Below, piece after piece: positions 32,009-46,336 of a stretch of DNA of 64,000 nt. Each line of letters opens with the position of its first letter. Within the stretch, counting starts at the first letter, position 1. Source of the stretch: Panulirus ornatus. Taxonomy: Eukaryota > Arthropoda > Malacostraca > Decapoda > Palinuridae. A program made the position numbers and the translations under genes. The notes under the pieces are model-generated. The model was not told the DNA's origin. It ran no database searches and saw only the letters and a list, made by a program, of their open reading frames with translations. The stretch spans positions 3,594,219 to 3,658,218 of the forward strand of contig NC_092235.1 in the NCBI RefSeq assembly GCF_036320965.1. The letters run 5' to 3'.

Positions 32009-35000
32009 GTACAACCAGGCGACCCCAGGCCGCACACCCAGGCCGCACACACAGGCGACCCCAGGCCGCAGACCCAGGCCGCACACCTAGGCCGCACACA
32101 CAAGCGACCCCAGGCCACACACCCAGGCCACACACCCAAGCCGCACACCCAGGCCGCACACGCAGACGATCCCAGGCCGCACACACAGGCCGCACACCCA
32201 GGCGACCCCAGGCCGCACACCCAGGCCGCACACCTAGGCCGCACAACCAGACGACCCCAGGCCGCACACCCATGTTGCACACCCAGGCAGCACACACGGG
32301 CTGCACACACAGGCCGCACACCCATGCCGCACACACAGGCAACCTCAGGCCGCACACCCAGACTGCACACACACAGACGACCCCAGGCCGCACACCCAGA
32401 CTGCACACACAGGCGACCCCAGGCCGCACACCCAGGCGACCCCAGGCCGCACAACCAGGCGACCCCTGGCTGCACATCTAGGCCGCACAACCAGGCGACT
32501 CCAGGCCGCACACCCAGGCCGCACACCCAGACTACACACACAGGCGACCCCAGGCCGCACACCCAGGCGACCCCAGGTCACACATCCAGGCCGCACACCC
32601 AGGCGACCCCAGGCCGCACACCCAGGCAGCACACACAGGCGACCCCAGGCCGCACACCCACGCCGCACACCAAGGCGACCCCTGGCCGCACACCCAGGCG
32701 ACCCCAGGCCGCACACCTAGGCCGCACAGCCAGGCCGCACACCCAGGCGACCCCAGGCTGCACACCCAGGCCGAACACACAGTCGACCTCAAGCCTCACA
32801 CCCAGGCCGCACACCCAGGCCGCACACACAGGCGACCTCAGGCCTCACACCCAGGCCGCACACCCAGACTGCACACCCAGGCCGCACACCCAGGCCGCAC
32901 ACCCAGACTGCACACCCAGGCCGCACACACAGGCGACTCCAGGCCGCACACCCAGACTGCACACCCAGACCGCACACACAGGCGACTCCAGGCCGCACAC
33001 CCAGACTGCACACCCAGACCGCACACACAGGCGACTCCAGGCCGCACACCCAGGCCGCACACTCGCGCTGCACACCAAGGCAGCATACCCGGGCTGCACA
33101 CACAGGCAACCTCAGGCCGTACACCCAGACTGCACACACAGGCGACCCCAGGCCGCACACCCAGGCGACCCCAGACCGCACACCCAGGCCGCACACCCAG
33201 ACTGCACACACACAGACGACCCCAGGCCGCACACCCAGACTGCACACACAGGCGACCCCAGGCCGCACACCCAGGCGATCCCAGGCCGCACAACCAGGCG
33301 ACCCCTGGCTGCACATCTAGGCCGCACACACAGGCGACTCCAGGCCGCACACCCAGGCCGCACACCCAGACTACACACACAGGCGACCCCAGGCCGCACA
33401 CCCAGGCGACCCCAGGTCACACATCCAGGCCGCACACCCAGGCAGCACACACAGGCGACCCCAGGCCGCACACCCAGGCCGCACACCCAGGCGACCCCTG
33501 GCCGCACACCCAGGCGACCCCAGGCCGCACACCTAGGCCGCACAGCCAGGCCGCACACCCAGGCGACCCCAGGCTGCACACCCAGGCCGAACACACAGTC
33601 GACCTCAAGCCTCACACCCAGGCCGCACACCCAGGCCGCACACACAGGCGACCTCAGGCCTCACACCCAGGCCGCACACCCAGACTGCACACCCAGGCCG
33701 CACACCCAGGCCGCACACCCAGACTGCACACCCAGGCCGCACACACAGGCGACTCCAGGCCGCACACCCAGACTGCACACCCAGACCGCACACACAGGCG
33801 ACTCCAGGCCGCACACCCAGACTGCACACCCAGACTGCACACCCAGACCGCACACACAGGCGACTCCAGGCCGCACACCCAGGCCGCACACTCGCGCTGC
33901 ACACCAAGGCAGCATACCCGGGCTGCACACACAGGCAACCTCAGGCCGTACACCCAGACTGCACACACAGGCGACCCCAGGCCGCACACCCAGGCGACCC
34001 CAGACCGCACACCCAGGCCGCACACCCAGGCGACACCAGGCCTCACACACAGGCCGCACACACAGGCCGCACACCCAGGCCGCACACCCAGGCGACCCCT
34101 GGCCGCACACCCAGGCGACCCCAGGCCGCACACCTAGGCCGCACAGCCAGGCCGCACACCCAGGCGACCCCAGGCTGCACACCCAGGCCGAACACACAGT
34201 CGACCTCAAGCCTCACACCCAGGCCGCACACCCAGGCCGCACACACAGGCGACCTCAGGCCTCACACCCAGGCCGCACACCCAGACTGCACACCCAGGCC
34301 GCACACCCAGGCCGCACACCCAGACTGCACACCCAGGCCGCACACACAGGCGACTCCAGGCCGCACACCCAGACTGCACACCCAGACCGCACACACAGGC
34401 GACTCCAGGCCGCACACCCAGACTGCACACCCAGACCGCACACACAGGCGACTCCAGGCCGCACACCCAGGCCGCACACTCGCGCTGCACACCAAGGCAG
34501 CATACCCGGGCTGCACACACAGGCAACCTCAGGCCGTACACCCAGACTGCACACACAGGCGACCCCAGGCCGCACACCCAGGCGACCCCAGACCGCACAC
34601 CCAGGCCGCACACCCAGGCGACACCAGGCCTCACACACAGGCCGCACACACAGGCCGCACACCCAGGCCGCACACCCAGGCGACCCCTGGCCGCACACCC
34701 AGGCGACCCCAGGCCGCACACCTAGGCCGCACAGCCAGGCCGCACACCCAGGCGACCCCAGGCTGCACACCCAGGCCGCACACCCAGGCGACACCAGGCC
34801 TCACACACAGGCCGCACACACAGGCCGCACACCCACGCCGCACACCCAGGCGACCCCTGGCCGCACACCCAGGCGACCCCAGGCCGCACACCTAGGCCGC
34901 ACAGCCAGGCCGCACACCCAGGCGACCCCAGGCTGCACACCCAGGCCGAACACACAGTCGACCTCAAGCCTCACACCCAGGCCGCACACCCAGGCCGCAC

Positions 35001-38000
35001 ACACAGGCGACCTCAGGCCTCACACCCAGGCCGCACACCCAGACTGCACACCCAGGCCGCACACCCAGGCCGCACACCCAGACTGCACACCCAGGCCGCA
35101 CACACAGGCGACTCCAGGCCGCACACCCAGACTGCACACCCAGACCGCACACACAGGCGACTCCAGGCCGCACACCCAGACTGCACACCCAGACCGCACA
35201 CACAGGCGACTCCAGGCCGCACACCCAGGCCGCACACTCGCGCTGCACACCAAGGCAGCATACCCGGGCTGCACACACAGGCAACCTCAGGCCGTACACC
35301 CAGACTGCACACACAGGCGACCCCAGGCCGCACACCCAGGCGACCCCAGACCGCACACCCAGGCCGCACACCCAGGCGACACCAGGCCTCACACACAGGC
35401 CGCACACACAGGCCGCACACCCAGGCCGCACAACCAGGCGACCCCTGGCCGCACATCCAGGCCGCTCACACAGGCGACTCCAGGCCGCACACCCAGGCCG
35501 CACACCCAGACTGCACACCCAGGCCGCACACCCAGGCCGCACACCCAGACTGCACACCCAGGCCGCACACACAGGCGACTCCAGGCCGCACACCCAGACT
35601 GCACACCCAGACCGCACACACAGGCGACTCCAGGCCGCACACCCAGGCCGCACACTCGCGCTGCACACCAAGGCAGCATACCCGGGCTGCACACACAGGC
35701 AACCTCAGGCCGTACACCCAGACTGCACACACAGGCGACCCCAGGCCGCACACCCAGGCGACCCCAGACCGCACACCCAGGCCGCACACCCAGGCGACAT
35801 CAGGCCTCACACAGGCCGCACACCCAGGCCGCACAACCAGGCGACCCCTGGCCGCACATCCAGGCCGCTCACACAGGCGACTCCAGGCCGCACACCCAGG
35901 TCGCACACCCAGGCGACCCCAGGCCGTACTCCTAGGCCCCGCACACAGGCGACCCCAGGCCGCACACCCAGGCCGCACACACAGGCGACCCCAGGCCGCA
36001 CACCCAGGCCGCAAACACAGGCGACCCCAGGCCGCACACCCAGGCGACCCCAGGCCGCACACCCAGGCGACCCCAGGCCGCACACACAGACGACCCCAGG
36101 TCGCATACACAGGCCGTACACACAGGCCGCACACACAGGCGACCCCATGCCTCACACCAAGGCGATCCCCGGCCGCACACCCAGGCTACCCCAGGCCGAA
36201 CACCCAGGCCGCACACACAGATGACCCCAGGTCGCACACCCAGGCGACCCCAGGCCGCACACCCAGGCGACCCCAGGCCGCACACCTAGGCCGCACACCC
36301 GGGCCGCACACCCAAGCCGCACACACAGGCGACCCCAGGCCGCACACCCAGGCCGAACACCCAAGCCGCACACACAGGCGACCCCAGGCCGCACACCCAG
36401 GCTGCACACACAGGTGACTCCAGGCCGCACACAGAGGCAGCACACCCAAGCCGCACACCCAGGCCGCACACCCAGACTGCACACACAGGCGACCCCAGGC
36501 CGCACACCCAGGCGACCCCAGGCCGCACACCCAGGCCGCACACCCAGGCGACCCCAGGTTGCACACCCAGGCCGCACAGCCAGGCGACCCCAGGCCGCAC
36601 ACCCAGGCAGCATACACAGGCGACCCCAGGCCGCACACCCAGGCGACCCCAGGCTGCACACCCAGAATGCACACACAGGCAACCCTAGGCCGCACACACG
36701 GGTGACCCCAGGCCGCACACACAAGCGACTCCAGACCGCGCACCCAGGCCGCACACCCAGGCGACCCCAGGCCGCACACCCAGGCCGCACACACAGGCGA
36801 CCCCAGGCCGCACAACCAGACTGCACACACAGGCGCCCCAAGCCGCACACCCAGACCGCACACACAGGCGACCTCAGGCCGCACACCCAGGCTGCACACC
36901 CAGGCGACCCCAGGCCGCACACCCAGGCCGCACACACAGGTGACTCCAGGTTGCACACCCAGGCCGCACACCCAGGCCGCACACCCAGGCAGCACACACA
37001 GGCGACCCCAGGCCGCACACCCAGGCCGCACACCCAGGCAGCACACACAGGCGACCCCAGGCCGCACACCCAGGCCGCACAACCAGGCGAACCCACGCCG
37101 CACACCCAGGCCGCACACACAGGTGACTCCAGGTTGCACACCCAGGCCGCACACCCACGCCGCACACCCAGGCAGCACACACAGGCGACCCCAGGCCGCA
37201 CACCCAGGCCGCACACCCAGGCCGCACAACCAGGCGAACCCACGCCGCACACCCAGGCTGCGCACCCAGGCAGCACATAGAGGCCGCACACCCAGCCGCA
37301 CACCCAGGCGACACCAGGCCGCACACCCAGGCCGCACACCCAGGCGACCCCAGGCCGCACACCCAGGCCGCACACACAGGCCGCACACCCAGGCCGCACA
37401 CCCAGGCCGCACACCCAGGCCGCACACCCAGGCTGCACAACCAGGCAGCACACAGAGGCCGCACACACAGGCCGCACACCTAGGCGACCCCAGGCTGCAC
37501 ACCCAGGCCGCACACGCAGGCCGCACACCCAGGCTGCACAACCAGGCAGCACACAGAGGCCGCACACACAGGCGACCCCAGGCTGCACACCCAGACCGCA
37601 CACCCAGGCCGCACACCCAGGCGACCCCAGGCTGCACACCCAGGCAGCGCACAGAGGTCGCACACCCAGGCGACCCCAGGCCGCACACCCAGGCCGCACA
37701 CACAGGCCGCACACCCAGGCGACCCCAGGCCGCACACACAGGCCGCACACCCAGGCCGCACACCCAGGCGACCCCTGGCCGCACACACAGGCCGCACACC
37801 CAGGCCGTACACACAGGCCGCACACCCAGGCGACCCCAGGCCGCACACACAGGCCGCACACCCAGGCCGCACATACAGGCCGCACACCCAGGCGACCCCA
37901 GGCTGCACACCCAGGCCGCACACCCAGGCCGCACATACAGGCCGCACACCCAGGCGACCCCAGGCTGCACACCCAGGCCGCACACCCAGGCTGCACAACC

Positions 38001-41000
38001 AGGCAGCACACAGAGGCCGCACACCCAGGCCGCACACACAGGCCGCACACCCAGGCTGCACACCCAGGCAGCACGCAGAGGCCGCACACCCAGGCGACCC
38101 CAAGCCGCACATCCAGGCTGCACACACAGGCCACACACCCAGGCAACCCCAGGCTGCACACCCAGGCCGCACACCCAGGCTGCACAACCAGGCAGCACAC
38201 AGAGGCCGCACACCCAGGCGACCCCAGGCTGCACACCCAGGCCGCACACCCAGGCTGCACACCCAGGCAGCACACCCAGACCGCACACCCAGGCGACCCC
38301 AAGCCGCACACCCAGGCGACCCCAAGCCGCACACCCAGGCCGCACACACAGGCGACCCCAGGTCGCACACCCCGGCGACCCCAGGCCGCACACCCAGGCC
38401 GCACACACAGGCGACTCCAGGTTGCACACACAGGCGACCCCAGGCCGCACACACAGGCGACCCCAGGCCGCACACCCAGGCCGAACACCCAGGCGACATC
38501 AGGCCTCACACACAGGCCGCACACACAGGCCGCACACACAGGCGACCCCAGGCCGCACACCCAGACTGCACACACAGGCGCCCCAAGCCGCACACCCAGG
38601 TCGCACACACAGGCGACCTCAGGCCGCACACCCAGGCTGCACACCCAGGCGATCCCAGGCCGCACACCCAGGCCGCACACACAGGTGACTCCAGGTTACA
38701 CACCCAGGCCGCACACCCAGGCCGCACACCCAGGCAGCACACACAGGCGACCCCAGGCCGCACACCCAGGCCGCACACCCAGGCAGCACACACAGGCGAC
38801 CCCAGGCCGCACACCCAGGCCGCACAACCAGGCGAACCCACGCCGCACACCCAGGCCGCACACACAGGTGACTCCAGGTTGCACACCCAGGCCGCACACC
38901 CACGCCGCACACCCAGGCAGCACACACAGGCGACCCCAGGCCGCACACCCAGGCCGCACACCCAGGCCGCACAACCAGGCGAACCCACGCCGCACACCCA
39001 GGCTGCGCACCCAGGCAGCACATAGAGGCCGCACACCCAGCCGCACACCCAGGCGACACCAGGCCGCACACCCAGGCCGCACACCCAGGCGACCCCAGGC
39101 CGCACACCCAGGCCGCACACACAGGCCGCACACCCAGGCCGCACACCCAGGCCGCACACCCAGGCCGCACACACAGGCCGCACACCCAGGCTGCACACCC
39201 AGGCAGCACGCAGAGGCCGCACACCCAGGCGACCCCAAGCCGCACATCCAGGCTGCACACACAGGCCACACACCCAGGCAACCCCAGGCTGCACACCCAG
39301 GCCGCACACCCAGGCTGCACAACCAGGCAGCACACAGAGGCCGCACACCCAGGCGACCCCAGGCTGCACACCCAGGCCGCACACCCAGGCTGCACACCCA
39401 GGCAGCACACCCAGGCCGCACACCCAGGCGACCCCAAGCCGCACACCCAGGCGACCCCAAGCCGCACACCCAGGCGACCCCAAGCCGCACACCCAGGCCG
39501 CACACACAGGCGACCCCAGGTCGCACACCCCGGCGACCCCAGGCCGCACACCCAGGCCGCACACACAGGCGACTCCAGGTTGCACACACAGGCGACCCCA
39601 GGCCACACACACAGGCGACCCCAGGCCGCACACCCAGGCCGAACACCCAAGCCGCACACACAGGCGACCCCAAGCCGCACACCCAGACTGCACACACAGG
39701 CGACTCCAGGCCGCACACCCAGGCCGCACACCCAAGCCGCACACCCAGGCCGCACACCCAGACTGCACACACAGGCGACCCCAGGCCGCACACCCAGGCG
39801 ACCCCAGGCCGCACACCCAGACCGCACACCCAGGCGACCCCAGGTTGCACACCGAGGCCGCACAGCCAGGCGACCCCAGGCCGCACACCCAGGCAGCATA
39901 CACAGGCGACCCCAGGCCGCACACCCAGGCGACCCCAGGCTGCACACCCAGACTGCACACATAGGCAACCCTAGGCCGCACACACGGGTGACCCCAGGCC
40001 GCACACACAAGCGACTCCAGACCGCGCACCCAGGCCGCACACCCAGGCGACCCCAGGCCGCACACCCAGGCCGCACACACAGGCGACCCCAGGCCGCACA
40101 ACCAGACTGCACACACAGGCGCCCCAAGCCGCACACCCAGACCGCACACACAGGCGACCTCAGGCCGCACACCCAGGCTGCACACCCAGGCGACCCCAGG
40201 CCGCACACCCAGGCCGCACACACAGGTGACTCCAGGTTGCACACCCAGGCCGCACACCCAGGCCGCACACCCAGGCAGCACACACAGGCGACCCCAGGCC
40301 GCACACCCAGGCCGCACACCCAGGCAGCACACACAGGCGACCCCAGGCCGCACACCCAGGCCGCACAACCAGGCGAACCCACGCCGCACACCCAGGCCGC
40401 ACACACAGGTTACTCCAGGTTGCACACCCAGGCCGCACACCCACGCCGCACACCCAGGCAGCACACACAGGCGACCCCAGGCCGCACACCCAGGCCGCAC
40501 ACCCAGGCCGCACAACCAGGCGAACCCACGCCGCACACCCAGGCTGCGCACCCAGGCAGCACATAGAGGCCGCACACCCAGGCCGCACACCCAAGCGACA
40601 CCAGGCCGCACACCCAGGCCGCACACCCAGGCGACCCCAGGCCGCACACCCAGGCCGCACACCCAGGCCGCACACCCAGGCCGCACACCCAGGCTGCACA
40701 ACCAGGCAGCACACAGAGGCCGCACACACAGGCCGCACACCTAGGCGACCCCAGGCTGCACACCCAGGCCGCACACGCAGGCCGCACACCCAGGCTGCAC
40801 AACCAGGCAGCACACAGAGGCCGCACACACAGGCGACCCCAGGCTGCACACCCAGACCGCACACCCAGGCCGCACACCCAGGCGACCCCAGGCTGCACAC
40901 CCAGGCAGCGCACAGAGGTCGCACACCCAGGCGACCCCAGGCCGCACACCCAGGCCGCACACACAGGCCTCACACCCAGGCGACCCCAGGCCGCACACAC

Positions 41001-43663
41001 AGGCCGCACATCCAGGCCGCACACACAGGCCGCACACCCAGGCGACCCCTGGCCGCACACACAGGCCGCACACCCAGGCCGCACACACAGGCCGCACACC
41101 CAGGCGACCCCAGGCCGCACACACAGGCCGCACACCCAGGCCGCACATACAGGCCGCACACCCAGGCGACCCCAGGCTGCACACCCAGGCCGCACACCCA
41201 GGCTGCACAACCAGGCAGCACACAGAGGCCGCACACCCAGGCCGCACACACAGGCCGCACACCCAGGCTGCACACCCAGGCAGCACACAGAGGCCGCACA
41301 CCCAGGCGACCCCAAGCCGCACATCCAGGCTGCACACACAGGCAACACACCCAGGCAACCCCAGGCTGCACACCCAGGCCGCACACCCAGGCTGCACAAC
41401 CAGGCAGCACACAGAGGCCGCACACCCAGGCGACCCCTGGCTGCACACCCAGGCCACACACCCAGGCCGCACACCCAGGCTGCACAACCAGGCAGCACAC
41501 AGAGGCCGCACACCCAGGCGACCCCAAGCCGCACACCCAGGCCGCACACACAGGCCGCACACCCAGGCAACCCCAGGCTGCACACCCAGGCCGCACACCC
41601 AGGCTGCACAACCAGGCAGCACACAGAGGCCGCACACACAGGCCGCACACCTAGGCGACCCCAGGCTGCACACCCAGGCCGCACACGCAGGCCGCACACC
41701 CAGGCTGCACAACCAGGCAGCACACAGAGGCCGCACACACAGGCGACCCCAGGCTGCACACCCAGACCGCACACCCAGGCCGCACACCCAGGCGACCCCA
41801 GGCTGCACACCCAGGCAGCGCACAGAGGTCGCACACCCAGGCGACCCCAGGCCGCACACCCAGGCCGCACACACAGGCCGCACACCCAGGCGACCCCAGG
41901 CCGCACACACAGGCCGCACACCCAGGCCGCACACACAGGCCGCACACCCAGGCGACCCCTGGCCGCACACACAGGCCGCACACCCAGGCCGCACACACAG
42001 GCCGCACACCCAGGCGACCCCAGGCCGCACACACAGGCCGCACACCCAGGCCGCACATACAGGCCGCACACCCAGGCGACCCCAGGCTGCACACCCAGGC
42101 CGCACACCCAGGCTGCAGAACCAGGCAGCACACAGAGGCCGCACACCCAGGCCGCACACACAGGCCGCACACCCAGGCTGCACACCCAGGCAGCACACAG
42201 AGGCCGCACACCCAGGCGACCCCAAGCCGCACATCCAGGCTGCACACACAGGCCACACACCCAGGCAACCCCAGGCTGCACACCCAGGCCGCACACCCAG
42301 GCTGCACACCCAGGCAGCACACACAGGCGACCCCAGGCCGCACACCCAGGCCGCACACCCAGGCAGCACACACAGGCGACCCCAGGCCGCACACCCAGGC
42401 CGCACAACCAGGCGAACCCACGCCGCACACCCAGGCCGCACACACAGGTTACTCCAGGTTGCACACCCAGGCCGCACACCCACGCCGCACACCCAGGCAG
42501 CACACCCAGGCGACCCCAGGCCGCACACCCAGGCCGCACACCCAGGCCGCGCAACCAGGCGAACCCACGCCGCACACCTAGGCTGCGCACCCAGGCAGCA
42601 CATAGAGGCCGCACACCCAGGCCGCACACCCAGGCGACACCAGGCCGCACACCCAGGCCGCACACCCAGGCCGCACACACAGGCCGCACACCCAGGCCGC
42701 ACACCCAGGCCGCACACCCAGGCTGCACAACCAGGCAGCACACAGAGGCCGCACACACAGGCCGCACACCTAGGCGACCCCAGGCTGCACACCCAGGCCG
42801 CACACGCAGGCCGCACACCCAGGCTGCACAACCAGGCAGCACACAGAGGCCGCACACACAGGCGACCCCAGGCCGCACACCCAGGCTGCACACCCAGGCA
42901 GCACACACAGGCGACCCCAGGCCGCACACCCAGGCCGCACACCCAGGCAGCACACACAGGCGACCCCAGGCCGCACACCCAGGCCGCACAACCAGGCGAA
43001 CCCACGCCGCACACCCAGGCCGCACACACAGGTTACTCCAGGTTGCACACCCAGGCCGCACACCCACGCCGCACACCCAGGCAGCACACCCAGGCGACCC
43101 CTGGCCGCACACACAGGCCGCACACCCAGGCCGCACACACAGGCCGCACACCCAGGCGATCCCAGGCCGCACACACAGGCCGCACACCCAGGCCGCACAT
43201 ACAGGCCGCACACCCAGGCGACCCCAGGCTGCACACCCAGGCCGCACACCCAGGCTGCACAACCAGGCAGCACACAGAGGCCGCACACCCAGGCCGCACA
43301 CACAGGCCGCACACCCAGGCTGCACACCCAGGCACCACACAGAGGCCGCACACCCAGGCGACCCCAAGCCGCACATCCAGGCTGCACACACAGGCCACAC
43401 ACCCAGGCAACCCCAGGCTGCACACCCAGGCCGCACACCCAGGCTGCACAACCAGGCAGCACACAGAGGCCGCACACCCAGGCGACCCCAGGCTGCACAC
43501 CCAGGCCACACACCCAGGCCGCACACCCAGGCTGCACAACCAGGCAGCACACAGAGGCCGCACACCCAGGCGACCCCAAGCCGCACACCCAGGCCGCACA
43601 CACAGGCGACCCGAGGCCGCAGACCCAGCCTGCACACCCAGGCGACCTCAGGCCTCACAGGTG
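32009..43663. repeat. GC-rich modular satellite with higher-order repeats
   Basis: 11.65 kb built almost only from a 13-bp module GGCCGCACACCCA (variants with ACACA, CTGCAC, ACTGCAC) and a 10-bp module GGCGACCCCA (variants GGCGACTCCA, GGCGACCTCA). Their order varies but repeats at a larger scale. In 32.7-35.9 kb the marker CACTCGCGCTGCAC recurs at 33060, 33889, 34477, 35235 and 35653 (spacings 829, 588, 758, 418). In 36.4-43.6 kb the marker CAGCACATAG recurs at 37271, 39015, 40557 and 42596 (spacings 1744, 1542, 2039). The array is rich in CpG and poor in T on the plus strand. Stop codons are scarce in all frames, so ORFs of up to 1400 codons arise on both strands; they differ in every frame and are not genes. 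Confidence 0.95.
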
Positions 43664-43669
43664 CAGATA

Positions 43670-44617
43670 CATGCTATAAGCAGACTCGTTTGAGGTATTT
43701 TAGGCCAAGATGCAGAGAAACTTTAGAGATCATATTTTGAGGTGCCAAACCAGTAACACACACAAGGGAAGTCCCACTACCCCGCAGACTGTGTTAAGAT
43801 ATCCTTTACCTTCATACCCATGGAAAAGAGTTCATATGGACATATTACGAGGTTTTCCTAGGTCCATGGTAGGCTATAGATACATTTTAGTAATTACTGA
43901 TGCCTTCACGAGATACTGTGAATTAGTCCCAGTTCAAAATAAAGACGCAGCCACTGTCGCTATGGCGCTCAAAAGTCATATCTTAGACAGACATAATGCG
44001 CCGAAGATTTTAGTCAGAGATAATGGTGGGGAATTTAATAAAACCTTTATTAGAAGAACTCTGTAAATTGTATAACATAAGTAAATGTAATATAATGGCA
44101 CATCACCCAGCCTCGAATGGCCTGGCAGAAAGGTTGAACCGTAAGATCCTCCAGTGTCTTCGCACCAACATTAATTTTGATCATGATGAATGGGATGAAT
44201 ACCTGTCTGATGTCCAATGTTTATTAAACTCTGCATATCATAAGTCAATTGGAGACACACCCTTCCACGCCTTACACGGTTTTGATAAAGTGTTGCCGTA
44301 TGACATAATAGCGTCCCCTCCTTCATGTCCAGCGGTCCAGAAATTAGTTGTAGCGGAAAAATATCGCACGACTCAATTGATTCATCAAAGGATCAAGGAA
44401 AATCTAGGTGAAGCCACTACAGCCTTCACGAACCAGGCTGATAAATCCCCGAAACCATCAAAGGTACGTGGCTCCCGGACTCTTGGTAATGGTGCAGGAA
44501 TTTAACTCTACAAGTGAGGTTCCTAAACTTGACCCAAAATGTTCTGGTCCCTATAGAGTCTTAGCACATTTAAAGAGATATAAGTTCAGGGTTCGACATC
44601 TAAATACAGTATTCTGA
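43670..44617 (+). pseudogene. Ty3/gypsy integrase, frameshifted and 5'-truncated by satellite
   Basis: Integrase inserts the DNA copy of the element. A zinc-binding-like end (R-C-Q-T-S-N-T, second cysteine missing) leads into the catalytic core: V-H-M-D-I-L with the first aspartate, V-R-D-N-G-G-E-F with the second, and G-L-A-E-R-L-N-R-K with the glutamate. The core is split between two frames by a shift near 44045. Another shift near 44475 precedes the C-terminal GPY/F module (S-G-P-Y-R-V). The protease, RT and RNase H that should lie upstream are replaced by satellite DNA at 43663. The plus orientation agrees with the LTR and gag at 18881-20985, so both could be parts of one family. Confidence 0.8.
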
Positions 44618-44781
44618 ACATGATCATCCCGGTACCACAACAGACAGTATTCCTCAAACCCCAAACAATGTCACTCAACCAACTTCTACCACTGTTCAGA
44701 CTGTCCCCACACCACAACCGACCACCCTCACAACACCACCACACACACATCAGTATTCATTAAGACCTCGCCTTTAAGAAG

Positions 44782-46336
44782 TTGCTAAGCTTATCATTTT
44801 CCAGGTTCTTCCTTCTCATGTCCTTATGGTGTCTTCCTGTATATGACACCATGGCAGTACCAGGCGCCCTTCTCACGACTCCCCGCGGGGTCCACCACCT
44901 GGAGGGTCTACCCTACACTTACGATAATTTAGTAAAACTACTGGAGGCCGTACCTCGCTTACGGTCTACCTTACTCAAGGTTTACATCAGTGCGTCCATC
45001 AGAAACTCTAGTGTTGCTCCTCAAACTTTGTTAAACCAGTGGACCTGGAAATTGAATATACCTGTGTGATTCTGTATGACATAATACAAGATATTGAATC
45101 TCCAGCAAATATTAATGCCAGGATCAACATGAAAAAAACAAAGAAAAAGCAAGAGAGCTCTGCTTAATGATGTAGGGTCCCTCCAATCATATTTGTTTGA
45201 TATTGCTACTCAGGAAGAACTTAATTCAGTTAGGAATCAGGTTAGATCCTTACAATTTCAACAATTTCTTAACAACAGGTACATTAAGGCTGAGGCTAAG
45301 ATCTTAAAGCAACATTCAAAGTATTTAAATAACATCATGTTAACAGTTAATGACATCATGTTAACAGTTAATGACACAACATGTAGACCTACTGTCAAAG
45401 TCTTAATACCATAAATGCTGTAGTGACTATTTCCACATATGTTGATAGTTCATATGCCCAGATCACTTATTATGTACATTATTTCACTGACTTATTGGAA
45501 GATGTTAATAATCTGGTAAACCAAGTTATCACACCATCATTTTTTCCCTTCTCAGAACTCACACGTATCATTAAACGAGCGATGACGAAATTCGGTTGCA
45601 CCCCAGCTCTCCCTCTGCATCACGTGGCCAGTTATTACTCCTTACTAACGGTTGACGTGATCCTCGAAGTGGTCATTATCCACATACCATTCACTGACTC
45701 CAATACTTACAGCCTTGTGAACGTAATACCATTCTCTTTTAATTATACAAAAGGGTCGCAAAAACTATCGTCCTTGCTGATAACATGAACTTTCTATTAT
45801 AAAATATTTATTCCTCATTGATTGCACATCTCTCCATGGATGATTTAGCATTGTGCCATAAACCATTGCTTGACAACTTGATCTGCACCCCTCCCCCCCA
45901 TACCTTGGTTTTCCATAATTTACAAACAAATTCATGTAAGTACCAACTACTTTTTGGGCATCAACAGAATGTTCTTCATTCTTGTTCCTTTAAGGAAATT
46001 GTTGTTAATGAACCTTGGATTGAAAGTATGGACCAGTATCACGTACTGTTTTTCCCAGACCCACAAAATGTTCTTCTTCATTGCCCACCTAATCATCCCA
46101 AATCTTATTTATTTCTGGGACACATTCAGTTAGGACAACAATATATTCTTATCAGTTCCAGTTTCAAATTGTTCGGCACTCATGATCATTATTTGGGACA
46201 AATTGATAGAACTATCCCGAGTTCAGGACGAATTCCCCAAAACATCAACATACCAATCATCGATGAAGTAAAGATCCAACATCTTCCATCTATGGTTCAG
46301 AACGATCTAGATTCTACAATAGTTGTTCTGGCTTTT
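44782..46336 (+). pseudogene. envelope-like gene of an errantivirus-type gypsy element, disrupted
   Basis: It follows integrase, as env does in insect errantiviruses. A hydrophobic start (F-S-R-F-F-L-L-M-S-L) could be a signal peptide. A furin-like K-S-K-R lies at 45145-45156, directly before a G-S-L-Q-S-Y-L-F-type segment; this order is seen in F-type envelope proteins of errantiviruses and baculoviruses. A heptad-like region follows (about 45215-45350), then Cys-containing blocks (45423-45788 and 45818-46336). The frame changes several times, with stops near 45069, 45416 and 45788. The direct duplication TTAATGACATCATGTTAACA sits near 45333-45372. A Penelope fragment cuts the 3' end at 46337, so no transmembrane anchor or 3' LTR remains. 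Such proteins mediate membrane fusion; this copy is dead. Confidence 0.6.

Noticed and set aside
36152..43658. Very long Cys/Gly-rich and His/Pro-rich ORFs (up to 1082 codons) on both strands of the satellite
   Set aside because: They exist in several frames and both strands at once because the modules lack stop codons. There is no start context, domain or frame preference.
32009..43663. A CRISPR-like array
   Set aside because: Short modules recur, but there are no unique spacers of constant length, and the context is animal DNA.
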